A stretch of DNA of 64,000 nucleotides from Listeria kieliensis (lineage in GTDB: Bacteria > Bacillota > Bacilli > Lactobacillales > Listeriaceae). A program made the translations under genes and the position numbers. Under the pieces are notes generated by a model, which was not told the DNA's origin, searched no databases, and worked only from the letters and a program-made list of their open reading frames with translations. This document shows, piece after piece, positions 26,745-35,406 of this stretch. How positions within the stretch are numbered: position 1 is the stretch's first letter; each line of letters starts with the position of its first letter. The stretch covers positions 434,001-498,000 of the forward strand of contig NZ_LARY01000002.1 in the NCBI RefSeq assembly GCF_003369925.1, read 5' to 3'.

Positions 26745-29700
26745 CCGTTTCACCTCCCTCTTCTTTCATTTTTTCTAGAATCGTTTTAGGGTCTTCATTT
26801 TTCAAATAGCGATACTTTTCGCTTTCCGCGCCAGGATCAAATTGACAAACCGAACGGAAAGGGCAAAACTGACAAGGCGTCCGGTCTTGCATATTATAAG
26901 GATTAATTGCCACCTCACCATCTAAAATTTTGTTCCCAGCTTCTTGATACTTGTGCCGAACAAAGCGGCGCATCTCATCAAATTCCGCTTTACTTGCAGT
27001 TTTTGAACGCGCGCTTAAAGAGCCGTCTTTCTTAATTTCTGCTGGAATAATAAGCGAAGAACCGCCATTTTCCAATTCTTCATCCATTAATGTAATCGTA
27101 ACCGGATCTCGTAAAACAAGTCCTTTCATTTTATAACTTTTCTTCACTTCTTTTAGCAGCTCAGCCTCATCAAGTGGCGTATCTGCAGAAATCAATTTGT
27201 TGTGCATATGGAAATAAAGAACGCCTGCTGGTTCAGCTTGCTTGCCAATAAATTCAGCCGCATTACTAACAACCACATCCAAATACGTCAGCATCTGGAG
27301 CGCAATCCCGTAATAAATTTCAGGTAATTTCAAGTCATGTGCACTTGATTTATAATCGATAATCCGAAGAAAACTTCGTCCATCTTTTTCCGCTTCATCC
27401 ACGCGGTCAATTCGGCCTTGAAGAAGCAACTCGTGCCCTCCTTTAAGCGGAATTTTCATCGCAGGAATTTGACTGCTCCGACCAAAATCCACCTCTAAAC
27501 CAACCGGGCGAAAAGCGCTCACTTTTGCCTGTTCATTCAGCACAATAGCAGCCCGCGCAATAATATGGAAAAGTTTATATTTGATATAAGCCATCCGCTT
27601 TGTACTTAATAGGATTTCGTGCTGCAATTTAGGTGCCAAATAATCCATTGCCTGTTCAGAAAAAGCAAGGCATTCTTCCTCCGTCAAGTTGCCCCATTCC
27701 GTGCCACGTTTTTTAAGTTCAGCTGAGATCCATTCCATCGCCCCGTGAAAAATCTCGCCCATATCCACCGCTTCCAGTTGATAAGTCGCCCGTTCTTCAA
27801 GCCTTAGCCCGTAACGCGCAAAGTGCTGGAACTCGCAACTGAAAAATTTCTCCATTCGCGAAACGCTGGCATGAATTTCCTTGCCAAATAAGCCAGAAGC
27901 CGTTTCTTCTGCAAGAACGCCGGTGTTGTTTTGATAATTTAAGCTGCTTAAAATCCGCTCAGCCCCCTTATCATTTTGAGTGGCAAAATAATTATAGACC
28001 TTCCACCAAATGGGCATAATTGGATAGCCACGTTTGTGCATCCCAAGAATTGATGTCAGAAGTCCAAGTGTTTCTTCCCGCGCTTCGATATAATCTTTCT
28101 GTTCTTCTTCCGTGAGCAAACTCGGATCCGCCAAATAAACTTCTTCTTGAAGCCCAGTAAAAATCGCTTTTATTTTGCGGATATAATTGGAAGGAGCAAG
28201 CAGTTTTCCTTCTTCATCTGCTGCCGGGTAGCTTAAATAAAGCGCGTTCTTTGCCGAAGTAAACACGCGATATGCAATGAATTCTTCGTGGAGCAGCGCA
28301 CGGTGATTAGATGGTTTAAGCGAAATTCCTCGTTCTTGCAAAATCGCTCGGTCTTCTTCCGATAAAATCCCTTTATCGCTCACTCGTCGCGGTAAGACAC
28401 CGTCATTTAAGCCAACCGCAAATACAACCTTCGCTTCAAGCAAACGTGCGTGTTCCATATCAGTCACAATCAACTGATCGAGTGCAGGCGGAAGAAGCGA
28501 AAATTCCAAAGCTTCCAGTCCTGTTTGAATCACCTCTAGAAAATCCTCGCGTGTCATTTCTTCTTCACCAAGTACTTCCACAAATTCATCTAAAAGCGAA
28601 ATGACGGCTTTCCAAGCTTGATCGTGCTCACGCGCAAGTTCAATAAACCCTTCTCGCTCCGCTCGGGCACGCCAAAGTTCCATCCGCTCAGCAGCTTTTA
28701 CGTGTTCCAAGTAAGCAAATAACCCTGCCGCAAGCGACTTTCCTGTATCTTTACGCGCCACCTGCTCTTCTAAAAACAAGAGCGGCTCCGTGATCATACT
28801 GCGTACTTCATTGATCCGTTCTTCCATCTCAAGTTCAGCATCTGTTTGAACACCGACATTAGTGGCCAGCCCACGTATTTTGCGGTAGTGCCACTTTTCA
28901 CTGGCAAGAAAACGATTCCTGTTGTAGATTCCGTTTTCCAAGAGATAATTTTCAAATTGATCCACCTTAAAACGAAGAGCTTCTTGGCTTTCTTCGAGCG
29001 GAAATAGCATTTCCGTTCGAACGGCCTGAAAAAGCGGTTCGTATTGCCAATTTTGCGAAATAGCTTCCAAACTTGAACGAATAAACTCAATCAAAGGATG
29101 CCTTGCCATCCCGCGTTTTTTATCCCAAAAGTAAGGAATCGCATCGCGCGTCATAACCGAGTGCACAATTTCTTCATAATCTGCCATATTACGAATCAAA
29201 ATGGCCATATCAGAATAGCGATATCCATCCGTTCGCACAAGTTTTGCCGCTTCACGAGCAACGCCTTCTATTTCAGAACGACGATTATTCGCTTGGTGTA
29301 AGTTCACACCTTCAGGAGAGGCTTCAAACGCTTCAAATGTATTTCCACTCCAAGCTTTTTCTAGACGCGTTAAGCCTTCCTTCGTAGATCGTTTGAAATC
29401 TGTTAAGTAAACAGCCGGTTCCATCCCGATGCTAGCTGTCTCAGCAATTTGCGTGATAGCTTGATAGGATTCTAAATTAAAGTCAAACATGCTAAATAAG
29501 TTATTTCTGCCTCCAAGCGAAGCCTGATCGAGTGACAAAGCAATCTTCACTTGATTGGCTTGTTTAAGTAGCGCTTCGACGACTGAAAGTTCTTGTTTCG
29601 AGAAACTATCAAAACCATCTAAATAGACAGAAGCATTTTGAATGTAAGAACTGCTTGGCATTTTATCAATTAAAAGTTTGAGATAGTCTTCGCTTTCTAA

Positions 29701-30210
29701 AAATTTCCCATACAATTTTTCTTGATATTTTTCGAATAGCAAAGAAACATCCAACATTTTTTCTTTCGTTGCTGGATTTTCGATTTCTGTTTTAAAAGCT
29801 TCTTGCTCCACTTCGTATTGTTTAAATTCCTTAAACAACTCCGTTAATTCTTTATAAAAGCCGCGCTTCTTAGCAGATTTATGGAAGACATGCAGCCGAT
29901 CTGCCTCTTCTTTTACGACTTCGCGTAACAGCATTTCCGTACCTGTTCTTGTTAAAAAGGTTCTTCCGAGTCCACCCGTTTCAGACAAGACTCGCCAAGC
30001 AACTCGGTTAAAACTGTACACTTGGATATTCATTAAACCCTTGGCTTTTGTTTCATTAAAAAGAAAGCGTTCCATTTGGTAAGTCATTTGGTCTGGAACA
30101 ATCAAAATCTGTTGTTCATTTGGATACTGTGCCTCGTTTTTTTTCATTTCTTGAATGAGCTTTGTTGTCTTTCCCGATCCTGCTTTCCCAAGTATAAATT
30201 GAAGCGTCAT
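26728..30210 (-). CDS. addB: ATP-dependent helicase/nuclease subunit B
   Basis: A 1160-residue AddB with N-terminal LGKAGSGKTTKL Walker A motif, central inactive-helicase scaffold that recognises Chi, and a C-terminal RecB-type nuclease (IDRVDEAEKDGRSFLRIIDYKSS near 945). The four iron-sulfur cysteines are present: one in RMEKFFSCEFQHFARYGL and three in CQFCPFRSVCQFDPG near the end. ATG 30210 (MTLQF) is preferred because GGTGG precedes it; the upstream ATG 30228 lacks a signal. First gene of addBA. Confidence 0.96.
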   Translation of the reverse strand: MTLQFILGKAGSGKTTKLIQEMKKNEAQYPNEQQILIVPDQMTYQMERFLFNETKAKGLMNIQVYSFNRVAWRVLSETGGLGRTFLTRTGTEMLLREVVKEEADRLHVFHKSAKKRGFYKELTELFKEFKQYEVEQEAFKTEIENPATKEKMLDVSLLFEKYQEKLYGKFLESEDYLKLLIDKMPSSSYIQNASVYLDGFDSFSKQELSVVEALLKQANQVKIALSLDQASLGGRNNLFSMFDFNLESYQAITQIAETASIGMEPAVYLTDFKRSTKEGLTRLEKAWSGNTFEAFEASPEGVNLHQANNRRSEIEGVAREAAKLVRTDGYRYSDMAILIRNMADYEEIVHSVMTRDAIPYFWDKKRGMARHPLIEFIRSSLEAISQNWQYEPLFQAVRTEMLFPLEESQEALRFKVDQFENYLLENGIYNRNRFLASEKWHYRKIRGLATNVGVQTDAELEMEERINEVRSMITEPLLFLEEQVARKDTGKSLAAGLFAYLEHVKAAERMELWRARAEREGFIELAREHDQAWKAVISLLDEFVEVLGEEEMTREDFLEVIQTGLEALEFSLLPPALDQLIVTDMEHARLLEAKVVFAVGLNDGVLPRRVSDKGILSEEDRAILQERGISLKPSNHRALLHEEFIAYRVFTSAKNALYLSYPAADEEGKLLAPSNYIRKIKAIFTGLQEEVYLADPSLLTEEEQKDYIEAREETLGLLTSILGMHKRGYPIMPIWWKVYNYFATQNDKGAERILSSLNYQNNTGVLAEETASGLFGKEIHASVSRMEKFFSCEFQHFARYGLRLEERATYQLEAVDMGEIFHGAMEWISAELKKRGTEWGNLTEEECLAFSEQAMDYLAPKLQHEILLSTKRMAYIKYKLFHIIARAAIVLNEQAKVSAFRPVGLEVDFGRSSQIPAMKIPLKGGHELLLQGRIDRVDEAEKDGRSFLRIIDYKSSAHDLKLPEIYYGIALQMLTYLDVVVSNAAEFIGKQAEPAGVLYFHMHNKLISADTPLDEAELLKEVKKSYKMKGLVLRDPVTITLMDEELENGGSSLIIPAEIKKDGSLSARSKTASKAEFDEMRRFVRHKYQEAGNKILDGEVAINPYNMQDRTPCQFCPFRSVCQFDPGAESEKYRYLKNEDPKTILEKMKEEGGETDETNS

Positions 30211-30300
30211 CTCATCACCACCGAACATATGTTTTTATTTCTTATTGTAACGGATTTTCTTCCTTCCGTAAAGTTGCTAAAATCGAATTTTCATGACGCA

Positions 30301-30335
30301 AAAAAACTAAGATAGCTTGCACTATCTTAGTTTTT
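30301..30335. terminator. Bidirectional terminator
   Basis: AAACTAAGATAG/CTATCTTAGTTT stem with flanking A- and T-runs, downstream of the IDEAL-domain gene. Confidence 0.82.
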
Positions 30336-30343
30336 CACAAATC

Positions 30344-30580
30344 TCATTTAAATTCCAGCATTTCCTTCTTTAATTTTAGCAATTTATTCGTAAGCTCTCC
30401 AAAACGTTCTGCATCTCCGTCATCAAGCGCCTGATCAATTTCAAGTTTTAGCTGTTCTTCTTTCCGTTTTTCTAGGAGCATTGTCATGTAGCATTCAATA
30501 AAAACATTGGTCAGTTCTTTCTCGCCCTTTAACAGACCGACTTGATTCATTAATGAATTTGAAAAATCACGCATTTCCAC
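30344..30580 (-). CDS. IDEAL-domain protein
   Basis: A 78-residue helical protein. The C-terminal half (YMTMLLEKRKEEQLKLEIDQALDDGD and ERFGELTNKLLKL) matches the IDEAL domain found in several small Firmicute proteins, including ComK-degradation-related YpiB relatives. GTG 30580 has AAGGAG nine bases upstream. Encoded divergently from comK. Function unproven. Confidence 0.8.
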   Translation of the reverse strand: MEMRDFSNSLMNQVGLLKGEKELTNVFIECYMTMLLEKRKEEQLKLEIDQALDDGDAERFGELTNKLLKLKKEMLEFK

Positions 30581-30689
30581 GACTAATCACTCCTTTTCGG
30601 GATTTTCATGGCCAAGTTCGCTTGAAAAATGCTTAAATCGGCTTTAAAAATCATCAAAAGCTTCAAAAATTCAACTTTTCTAAATTCTA

Positions 30690-30718
30690 CTGACGCAAGA
30701 AAACTTGTGTGCTATAAT
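30690..30718 (+). promoter_or_regulatory. Promoter of comK
   Basis: CTGACG, 17-base spacer, TATAAT at 30713-30718. The weak -35 is consistent with activator dependence. A-run/T-run pairs just upstream (AAAAATTCAACTTTT near 30665) resemble ComK AT-boxes but with six- rather than five-base spacing. Confidence 0.55.
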
Positions 30719-30820
30719 AGCCAACAAATAACTAGCTGACATAAACAGATGGCTAGAAGTTTCTTATTCCAAACTTCTTTTCATAAATATTAAAGACAAT
30801 CTTAGAAGGAGATGCTTGAA

Positions 30821-31423
30821 ATGAAGAAAATGCAAGATCAGCAAATTTATGAGGTGAATCCTCATACGATGATTATTTTGCCCTATAAAGCAGGTGGGTC
30901 GCTCTACTCAGAGGTGATGGAACTTGGTTCTCACTCTATATCAAAGTTTACCCCCTTTGAATTAATTAAAACTAGTTGCAAATATTTCGGCGCCAATTAC
31001 GACGGCCGCAAAGAAGGAACTAAGCACCTGATCGGAATTACTCACAAGCCACCAATTATTATCGATCCGATTTCATTCACTTATGCTTTTCCTACTACTT
31101 CTCCACAAAATCCTCATTGTGTATGGATATTTCCACAACATATTAAAGATTACCAGTCCGCCGATAACAATCAAACATTCATTCGCTTCGCCAACTTAGA
31201 AACTGTGGTCTTAGATATTTCGATTTCCTCATTTAATAATCAAATTGCTCGAACTTCGATGCTGCACATGAAATTTTCTCAAAAGATGAGAAAAATCGAA
31301 AGTCAAATCCCGCAAACTTCTATGTTTTTCCCGCCTTCCAACTATGTCGCAGAAAGTTTCCTTGGCTACAGGAGAACGCCTTCAAATAATAATCAACCTC
31401 CTGATGATCCCCCCAGAAAATAA
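30821..31423 (+). CDS. comK: Competence transcription factor ComK, intact
   Basis: A 200-residue ComK protein, the DNA-binding master activator of competence genes. ATG 30821 is chosen because AGAAGGAG precedes it at nine bases; the ATG at 30812 touches the Shine-Dalgarno. Family segments visible are YEVNPHTMIILPY, CKYFGANYDGRKEGTKHLIG, PPIIIDPISFTYAFPT, HCVWIFPQHI and TSMLHMKFSQKMRK. The gene is uninterrupted, unlike many L. monocytogenes strains where an A118-like prophage splits comK. The C-terminal tail (NNNQPPDDPPRK) is Pro-rich and probably variable. Confidence 0.95.
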   Translation: MKKMQDQQIYEVNPHTMIILPYKAGGSLYSEVMELGSHSISKFTPFELIKTSCKYFGANYDGRKEGTKHLIGITHKPPIIIDPISFTYAFPTTSPQNPHCVWIFPQHIKDYQSADNNQTFIRFANLETVVLDISISSFNNQIARTSMLHMKFSQKMRKIESQIPQTSMFFPPSNYVAESFLGYRRTPSNNNQPPDDPPRK

Positions 31424-31462
31424 AAAAATGAGTTTTCCTAATTCTTAGGAAAACTCATTTAC
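31423..31462. terminator. Bidirectional terminator
   Basis: AAAAATGAGTTTTCCT/AGGAAAACTCATTT stem between convergent comK and the XRE regulator gene. Confidence 0.82.
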
Positions 31463-31814
31463 TTTGTTTTAAAATCACATCTGAAATTTCTTTTATTAAT
31501 TTTAAATCTTTTTCTGAAAAGGAATAAGGTAATTCGAGATACCACTTTTCAAGTTCCGGATTGCCAATAAGTGGAAAGGCATTGACCGAGTTTTTTTCTC
31601 GAAGCGCTGCTACGTCGTCAAGTAAAAAATCTGTTGTGGTTCCAAGCGTTTCCGCTAAAAGAGCCAACATAAAAATGGGTGGTTTGTGCGTCCCGTTTTC
31701 ATACTTGCTAATCGTAGACGGTGTGACGCCAATTTTTTTCGCCAATTCTTTTTGTGTTAACCGATTTTTCTTACGTAAATTTATCAATTTTTCACCGAAA
31801 TTCAAAACGCTCAC
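31455..31814 (-). CDS. XRE-family transcriptional regulator
   Basis: A 119-residue protein with an N-terminal helix-turn-helix of the Cro/CI (XRE) type (residues 7-62: LINLRKKNRLTQKELAKKIG, STISKYENGTHKPP, LLAETLGTTTDFLL). A helical C-terminus (residues 75-118) probably dimerises. Divergent from a leader-ORF/CD3324-family transcription unit whose promoter overlaps an inverted repeat, a possible target. SOS or phage origin is not indicated. Confidence 0.87.
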   Translation of the reverse strand: MSVLNFGEKLINLRKKNRLTQKELAKKIGVTPSTISKYENGTHKPPIFMLALLAETLGTTTDFLLDDVAALREKNSVNAFPLIGNPELEKWYLELPYSFSEKDLKLIKEISDVILKQSK

Positions 31815-31886
31815 CTCTCCTCCCTTCCATTATAGCAATCCTTTACTCAGATTTCGACTCCATGTTTTCAATTCATTAAAATTTAC

Positions 31887-31927
31887 TTTACAAATTTAAT
31901 AAAAAGGCTTATATTAACTTTATTAAA
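31887..31927 (+). promoter_or_regulatory. Promoter with overlapping inverted repeat
   Basis: TTTACA (31887-31892), 17-base spacer, TATATT (31910-31915). A perfect nine-base inverted repeat TTTAATAAA (31895-31903)/TTTATTAAA (31919-31927) brackets the -10 and start site, as expected for a repressor operator. The XRE regulator or the CD3324-family protein are candidate binders. Confidence 0.55.
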
Positions 31928-31945
31928 CGGGAGGTGACGAGCTTT

Positions 31946-31987
31946 ATGACAGCTCTTACTCAAACGTTCCAGGCAAAGCCTTTTTAA
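31946..31987 (+). CDS. Candidate 13-codon leader peptide (MTALTQTFQAKPF)
   Basis: ATG 31946 with GGGAGGTG eight to nine bases upstream encodes 13 residues and ends at TAA. It lies about 25 nt after the predicted transcription start and precedes two hairpins (31989-32028 and 32049-32072) that run up to the Shine-Dalgarno of the next gene. This is the geometry of translational attenuation. No function is known. Confidence 0.45.
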   Translation: MTALTQTFQAKPF

Positions 31988-31988
31988 T

Positions 31989-32072
31989 GGCGATACTTTG
32001 TTTGGAATGGTTCAATTGCAAAATCGCCAAGTAGAATGGTTTTGCCGATTTATTATTTGACCAAATAATAAA
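31989..32072 (+). promoter_or_regulatory. Tandem leader hairpins before CD3324-family gene
   Basis: Hairpin 1: GGCGATACTTTG pairs with CAAAATCGCC (31989-32028). Hairpin 2: ten A/T pairs with loop GACC (32049-32072), ending exactly where the AAAGGAG Shine-Dalgarno begins. Hairpin 2 could also be a palindromic operator. Confidence 0.4.
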
Positions 32073-32084
32073 GGAGCGAGCCAA

Positions 32085-32348
32085 ATGAAATATCAATCTG
32101 TCGAAGATGTGCTTCCAGAATCCCTTATTGAGGAAATTCAAAAATACGCCGCCGGGACAACGCTTTATATTCCCGCTAGAAAAAAACGCGCGTGGGGGGA
32201 AAATTCAGGAATCAAATCAAAATTAAAGAAACGAAATGAAGCAATTAAATTAGCTTTTGAAGAGGGCACCTCTATGCAAGAGCTAGCTAAAACTTACTTT
32301 CTATCGGAAAATACTATTAAAAATATCATCTATCAGAAGACCTGCTGA
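32085..32348 (+). CDS. CD3324-family small helix-turn-helix protein
   Basis: An 87-residue protein. ATG 32085 follows AAAGGAG. The N-terminal VEDVLPESLIEEIQKYAAGTT and YIPARKKRAWGENSGIK match the small CD3324-type family, and the C-terminal NEAIKLAFEEGTSMQELAKT, then FLSENTIKNIIY, is a helix-turn-helix. Probably DNA-binding. The unusual structured leader suggests tight control. Stop overlaps its own terminator. Confidence 0.8.
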   Translation: MKYQSVEDVLPESLIEEIQKYAAGTTLYIPARKKRAWGENSGIKSKLKKRNEAIKLAFEEGTSMQELAKTYFLSENTIKNIIYQKTC

Positions 32349-32367
32349 CTATTAGCAGGTCTTCTTT
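32335..32367 (+). terminator. Rho-independent terminator
   Basis: AGAAGACCTGCT/AGCAGGTCTTCT stem and T-run overlapping the stop codon of the CD3324-family gene. Confidence 0.85.
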
Positions 32368-32445
32368 AAAACAGTTAAGAAATGTTTTCGGTACTATACA
32401 ACGATGCTTTTCTTCCTTTAAAATGAGTTATGGAGGTGTTGAACT

Positions 32446-33096
32446 GTGGAAGCTTTTATTCCCAATCATCTTTTTAATGCCATTATGCGTCATGCCAAGC
32501 AAGTCTTGGATGCGGAACGAAGTGTAAATGATATTCAAATAAAAAAAGAATTTGCGTTTTACTCGCTAAGTAAAGCAGAAAGCCTTTTTGAAGAATTAAC
32601 TCAAGAACAAGCTGCTCTTTTAAAGCCACTTACTGAAATTAAAAACGAGCAAGAGCTGGAAAACTTTAAAGAATCGCTTACTTCTTATATTTACCCATTT
32701 CCTTCAATTAGTGAAGCACAACTCAAAAAGATGTTTAAAAAAACAAAAAAACTACATCCACCAGAACTTACAGATAAAAAACGGAAACAGCTTACTTATT
32801 TAAGCTGGCTCGATGCTGGTTCGATGAAAAAATTTATGGTTTATGAGTACGAAGGCAAATTGGCTGCTTTAAAAGGAAGCTTTTTGCCTAGTCAAAAGAA
32901 AGATATTTGCCACTTTTGTAATCAAGTAACAGATGTTGGCTTATTCACAGTGGATGTAACTTTAAATTCGAAGGCAAATACTTATAAAGCCCTTAGCAAT
33001 TATATCTGCCAAGATGCAGAAAGTTGCAATGCTCATTTGACAAATACGGAAAAACTAGATTATTTTGTGGCGTATAGTCAGTCTGCTAAAAAATAA
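32446..33096 (+). CDS. FBP/FusB-type elongation-factor-G-binding protein
   Basis: A 216-residue protein. GTG 32446 has TGGAGGTG upstream. Residues 1-110 are the helical FBP N-terminal domain (IRRHAKQVLDAER-like start, LSKAESLFEELTQEQAALL). Residues 120-210 hold a zinc-binding domain with CHFCNQV and CQDAESCN. The arrangement matches FusB/FusC-family proteins that bind EF-G; some rescue fusidic-acid-stalled ribosomes, but chromosomal Listeria members are not proven resistance proteins. Older annotation is fibronectin-binding. Confidence 0.85.
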   Translation: MEAFIPNHLFNAIMRHAKQVLDAERSVNDIQIKKEFAFYSLSKAESLFEELTQEQAALLKPLTEIKNEQELENFKESLTSYIYPFPSISEAQLKKMFKKTKKLHPPELTDKKRKQLTYLSWLDAGSMKKFMVYEYEGKLAALKGSFLPSQKKDICHFCNQVTDVGLFTVDVTLNSKANTYKALSNYICQDAESCNAHLTNTEKLDYFVAYSQSAKK

Positions 33097-33109
33097 AGAA
33101 TGAATCTCG

Positions 33110-33149
33110 AAGCAGTCCCTTCATCCTAAGTGATGAAGGGACTGCTTCT
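33110..33149 (+). terminator. Rho-independent terminator
   Basis: AAGCAGTCCCTTCAT/ATGAAGGGACTGCTT perfect 15-bp stem after the FBP gene; the T-tail is short (CTT). Confidence 0.75.
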
Positions 33150-33286
33150 TACTATAAAGAGGGGGAAACTGTATAAAAATACGCTACTTATTAAAGTAAT
33201 AATCCTAAATGCTATCGTTATCTGTTTTTGTTATCTTCCTTTATTTCATAATTATAACTTTAAATGTTTAAATACATACAAGTAAA

Positions 33287-33315
33287 TTGACTTTCAAAAA
33301 GCTATCCCTTATTAT
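33287..33315 (+). promoter_or_regulatory. Promoter of the Crp/Fnr-family gene
   Basis: TTGACT, 17-base spacer, TATTAT: near-consensus sigma-A promoter 36 bases before the ATG. Confidence 0.72.
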
Positions 33316-33350
33316 TTTAATGTATTATATTTCACAAAAAGAGGGATGCT

Positions 33351-34043
33351 ATGAATTTTGTTGATGATCAAAGCGCTACACTAAAAATGCAAGAATTACT
33401 CAACTATCTCTACACTTCCTCTGATCTTGCAACTCGTTACATCCAAGAAGTTTCCTTTCAAAAAAACGATATTATTGTTGAGCCTAATGATTCTTCTAAT
33501 TTCTTTTATTTGGTTCAATCAGGTGTTGCATTCGTCGAAGCTTGGACTGAAAGTAATGAACGTGAAGTGCTTTATTTTTTAACTTCAAACCAGCTTTATT
33601 CACCGGAAAGCTTATACGATGATTTTAAGGGTTACTTAAATTTATTTCCAAGGCAACTTCGGGCAGCTTCCGATTTGTCTGCTTATAAAATTGATTGTGA
33701 TTTCATGATGGATCACCTTTACGCACAGCCTAAGCATTTGAACTTTCTTTTTTTAACGGCTCTACGTGAACTTAGCTCTGCTCAGCTTATCTTTCATATT
33801 CATAAGTTTCCAACCGAAGAACGAATTGATCGTATGCTTCAAGTCATTGCTAGTGCTTCCGGGGAACAAGCTAGCGAAAGCGTCTTGCTTCCTTCTGCTA
33901 TTAATCAGTCTGTACTTGCTTCTTTGTGTGGTTTGTCACAGAGTGCGATTTCGATACGCTTGAAAAAACTCGTTAAAGAAGGGATTCTTTCTTCTACCCA
34001 TACGCCTTTACAAATTTTGAAGCCTAACTTCTTACCACATTAA
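33351..34043 (+). CDS. Crp/Fnr-family transcriptional regulator
   Basis: A 230-residue regulator. Residues 15-130 are a cyclic-nucleotide-binding-like beta-roll (IVEPNDSSNFFYLVQSGVAFVEAW). Residues 130-155 form the dimer helix and residues 165-225 the winged helix (NQSVLASLCGLSQSAISIRLKKLVKEGIL). There are no cysteines placed for an Fnr iron-sulfur cluster, and the cAMP-binding Arg/Ser motif is not evident, so the ligand is unknown. Listeria has many PrfA-related proteins of this type. Strong own promoter and terminator. Confidence 0.85.
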   Translation: MNFVDDQSATLKMQELLNYLYTSSDLATRYIQEVSFQKNDIIVEPNDSSNFFYLVQSGVAFVEAWTESNEREVLYFLTSNQLYSPESLYDDFKGYLNLFPRQLRAASDLSAYKIDCDFMMDHLYAQPKHLNFLFLTALRELSSAQLIFHIHKFPTEERIDRMLQVIASASGEQASESVLLPSAINQSVLASLCGLSQSAISIRLKKLVKEGILSSTHTPLQILKPNFLPH

Positions 34044-34045
34044 TA

Positions 34046-34076
34046 AAGAGGACGCCTTTTGCGGCGTCCTCTTTTT
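34046..34076. terminator. Bidirectional terminator
   Basis: AAGAGGACGCC/GGCGTCCTCTTTTT perfect stem between convergent genes. Confidence 0.9.
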
Positions 34077-34079
34077 GCA

Positions 34080-35246
34080 TTAAAAATGGTCATAAAATCG
34101 TGGGGAAGTTTGTGGGATAATTGCTTCCAGTAAATTGATCGTTTCTTCGCTTGCTTTGATTTTGTGATACGCCTTTAACATCCGCGGATGAACAGCCCCT
34201 AAAAGCATTTGGCTCAAAGTCCCGATCTCTATTTCCAGCAAGTTTTCATAAGTTTCTCCATTGTCGTTTTCTTGTGAGACTCCATCTGCAATTTTATAAA
34301 GGCCACTATTAAATGGAGCTACTTCGTCAGTTACTCGGATATATAGTGATTTTTCGTGTTTTTCAAATGGATAGCGTCTTAAAAATTCCTTGACGTCCAC
34401 AATTCGCAACATATAAGAGAGCTCTTCTTCCACTTTGAGAGCTGTTGGATTGGTCAACCCTAATGCCAGTTCTTGGATATCTCCTGTGTTCTCTAATTCG
34501 ACGATATCAAACATGGAATCATGGCTTGAAATAAATGCCCACAACTCGTTTTCAGCTTCACTTGTCAGTGCGATCAATTCGCGGATGATCATTTTGGTTC
34601 CTTCAAATCCAAAGGATAGGTAACCTTTTGCTTCGCCGTTTTCGTCGAAGTATAGCGCCATTTCCTTAGTGAAGCCACGACGAGTTAACCGAGCCCACCA
34701 AGCCTCATCGCGGACTAGCATGCCTTGATGCACGCTCGAATATTGATGATAAACTTCTTTTATAAAAGCAAACTCTGGGCTAGAATGGTTGATTCGCTTG
34801 ATTTGACCGATTCCGCTTGACTTGCGAACAAATTGATCCAGTTTTAAACGAAGATGCGCCATATGAAACCCTAATTCGTAGCCAAATTTGCGATAAAATC
34901 TGACGTCAAATGGTTGAAGATAGGAAACGATTTGTCCTTTTTCTTTCATCGCTTCGATGGATTTTGTCATCAGTTGTCTGATCAAGCCACCGCGGCGGTG
35001 TTCTGGATAGGTCGCCACGTAGGCAATCCCGCCCATTTGATAACGTTCTCCAAATAGCATGACTTCAAGCGGGTAAGTCACAACTTGCGCGGCCAATTCG
35101 TTATCTTTGAAGGCGCCTAGGCGATTTCCATGGTCCATCCAGTAGAAAAAGTCTTCTTCTCCTCCTCCTGATGAATTTCTGAATGCGTAATCTCGTAATT
35201 TCTTCATTTGATGAATTTCTTCTTTTTGTATTTCTCTGATTTCCAA
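34080..35246 (-). CDS. Eis-family GNAT N-acetyltransferase
   Basis: A 388-residue protein with an N-terminal GNAT domain (acetyl-CoA loop EHRRGGLIRQLM near residue 95 and GGIAYVATYPEHR), a central second GNAT-like domain and a C-terminal sterol-carrier-like domain (about residues 285-385). This is the architecture of Eis-type lysine/aminoglycoside acetyltransferases. TTG 35246 is preferred: AGGAG is nine bases away, whereas TTG 35255 abuts the Shine-Dalgarno. Substrate unknown; aminoglycoside modification should not be assumed. Confidence 0.85.
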   Translation of the reverse strand: MEIREIQKEEIHQMKKLRDYAFRNSSGGGEEDFFYWMDHGNRLGAFKDNELAAQVVTYPLEVMLFGERYQMGGIAYVATYPEHRRGGLIRQLMTKSIEAMKEKGQIVSYLQPFDVRFYRKFGYELGFHMAHLRLKLDQFVRKSSGIGQIKRINHSSPEFAFIKEVYHQYSSVHQGMLVRDEAWWARLTRRGFTKEMALYFDENGEAKGYLSFGFEGTKMIIRELIALTSEAENELWAFISSHDSMFDIVELENTGDIQELALGLTNPTALKVEEELSYMLRIVDVKEFLRRYPFEKHEKSLYIRVTDEVAPFNSGLYKIADGVSQENDNGETYENLLEIEIGTLSQMLLGAVHPRMLKAYHKIKASEETINLLEAIIPQTSPRFYDHF

Positions 35247-35340
35247 GTCGATCAACTCCTATCTGTTTTATTTTAGCATTTTTAAGTGAGAAATGCTGTT
35301 TCCTTTGTTTCTTGCTACTAACTTTTTGTAAGCATTTAAC

Positions 35341-35369
35341 TTGCCAATGTTAGCGCATTCAGCTACACT
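35341..35369 (+). promoter_or_regulatory. Promoter of the azoreductase gene
   Basis: TTGCCA, 17-base spacer, TACACT, about 40 bases before the ATG. Confidence 0.65.
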
Positions 35370-35406
35370 AGTAAATGGAGTTTATTTTTAGGAGGAAAAA
35401 ACAAAT

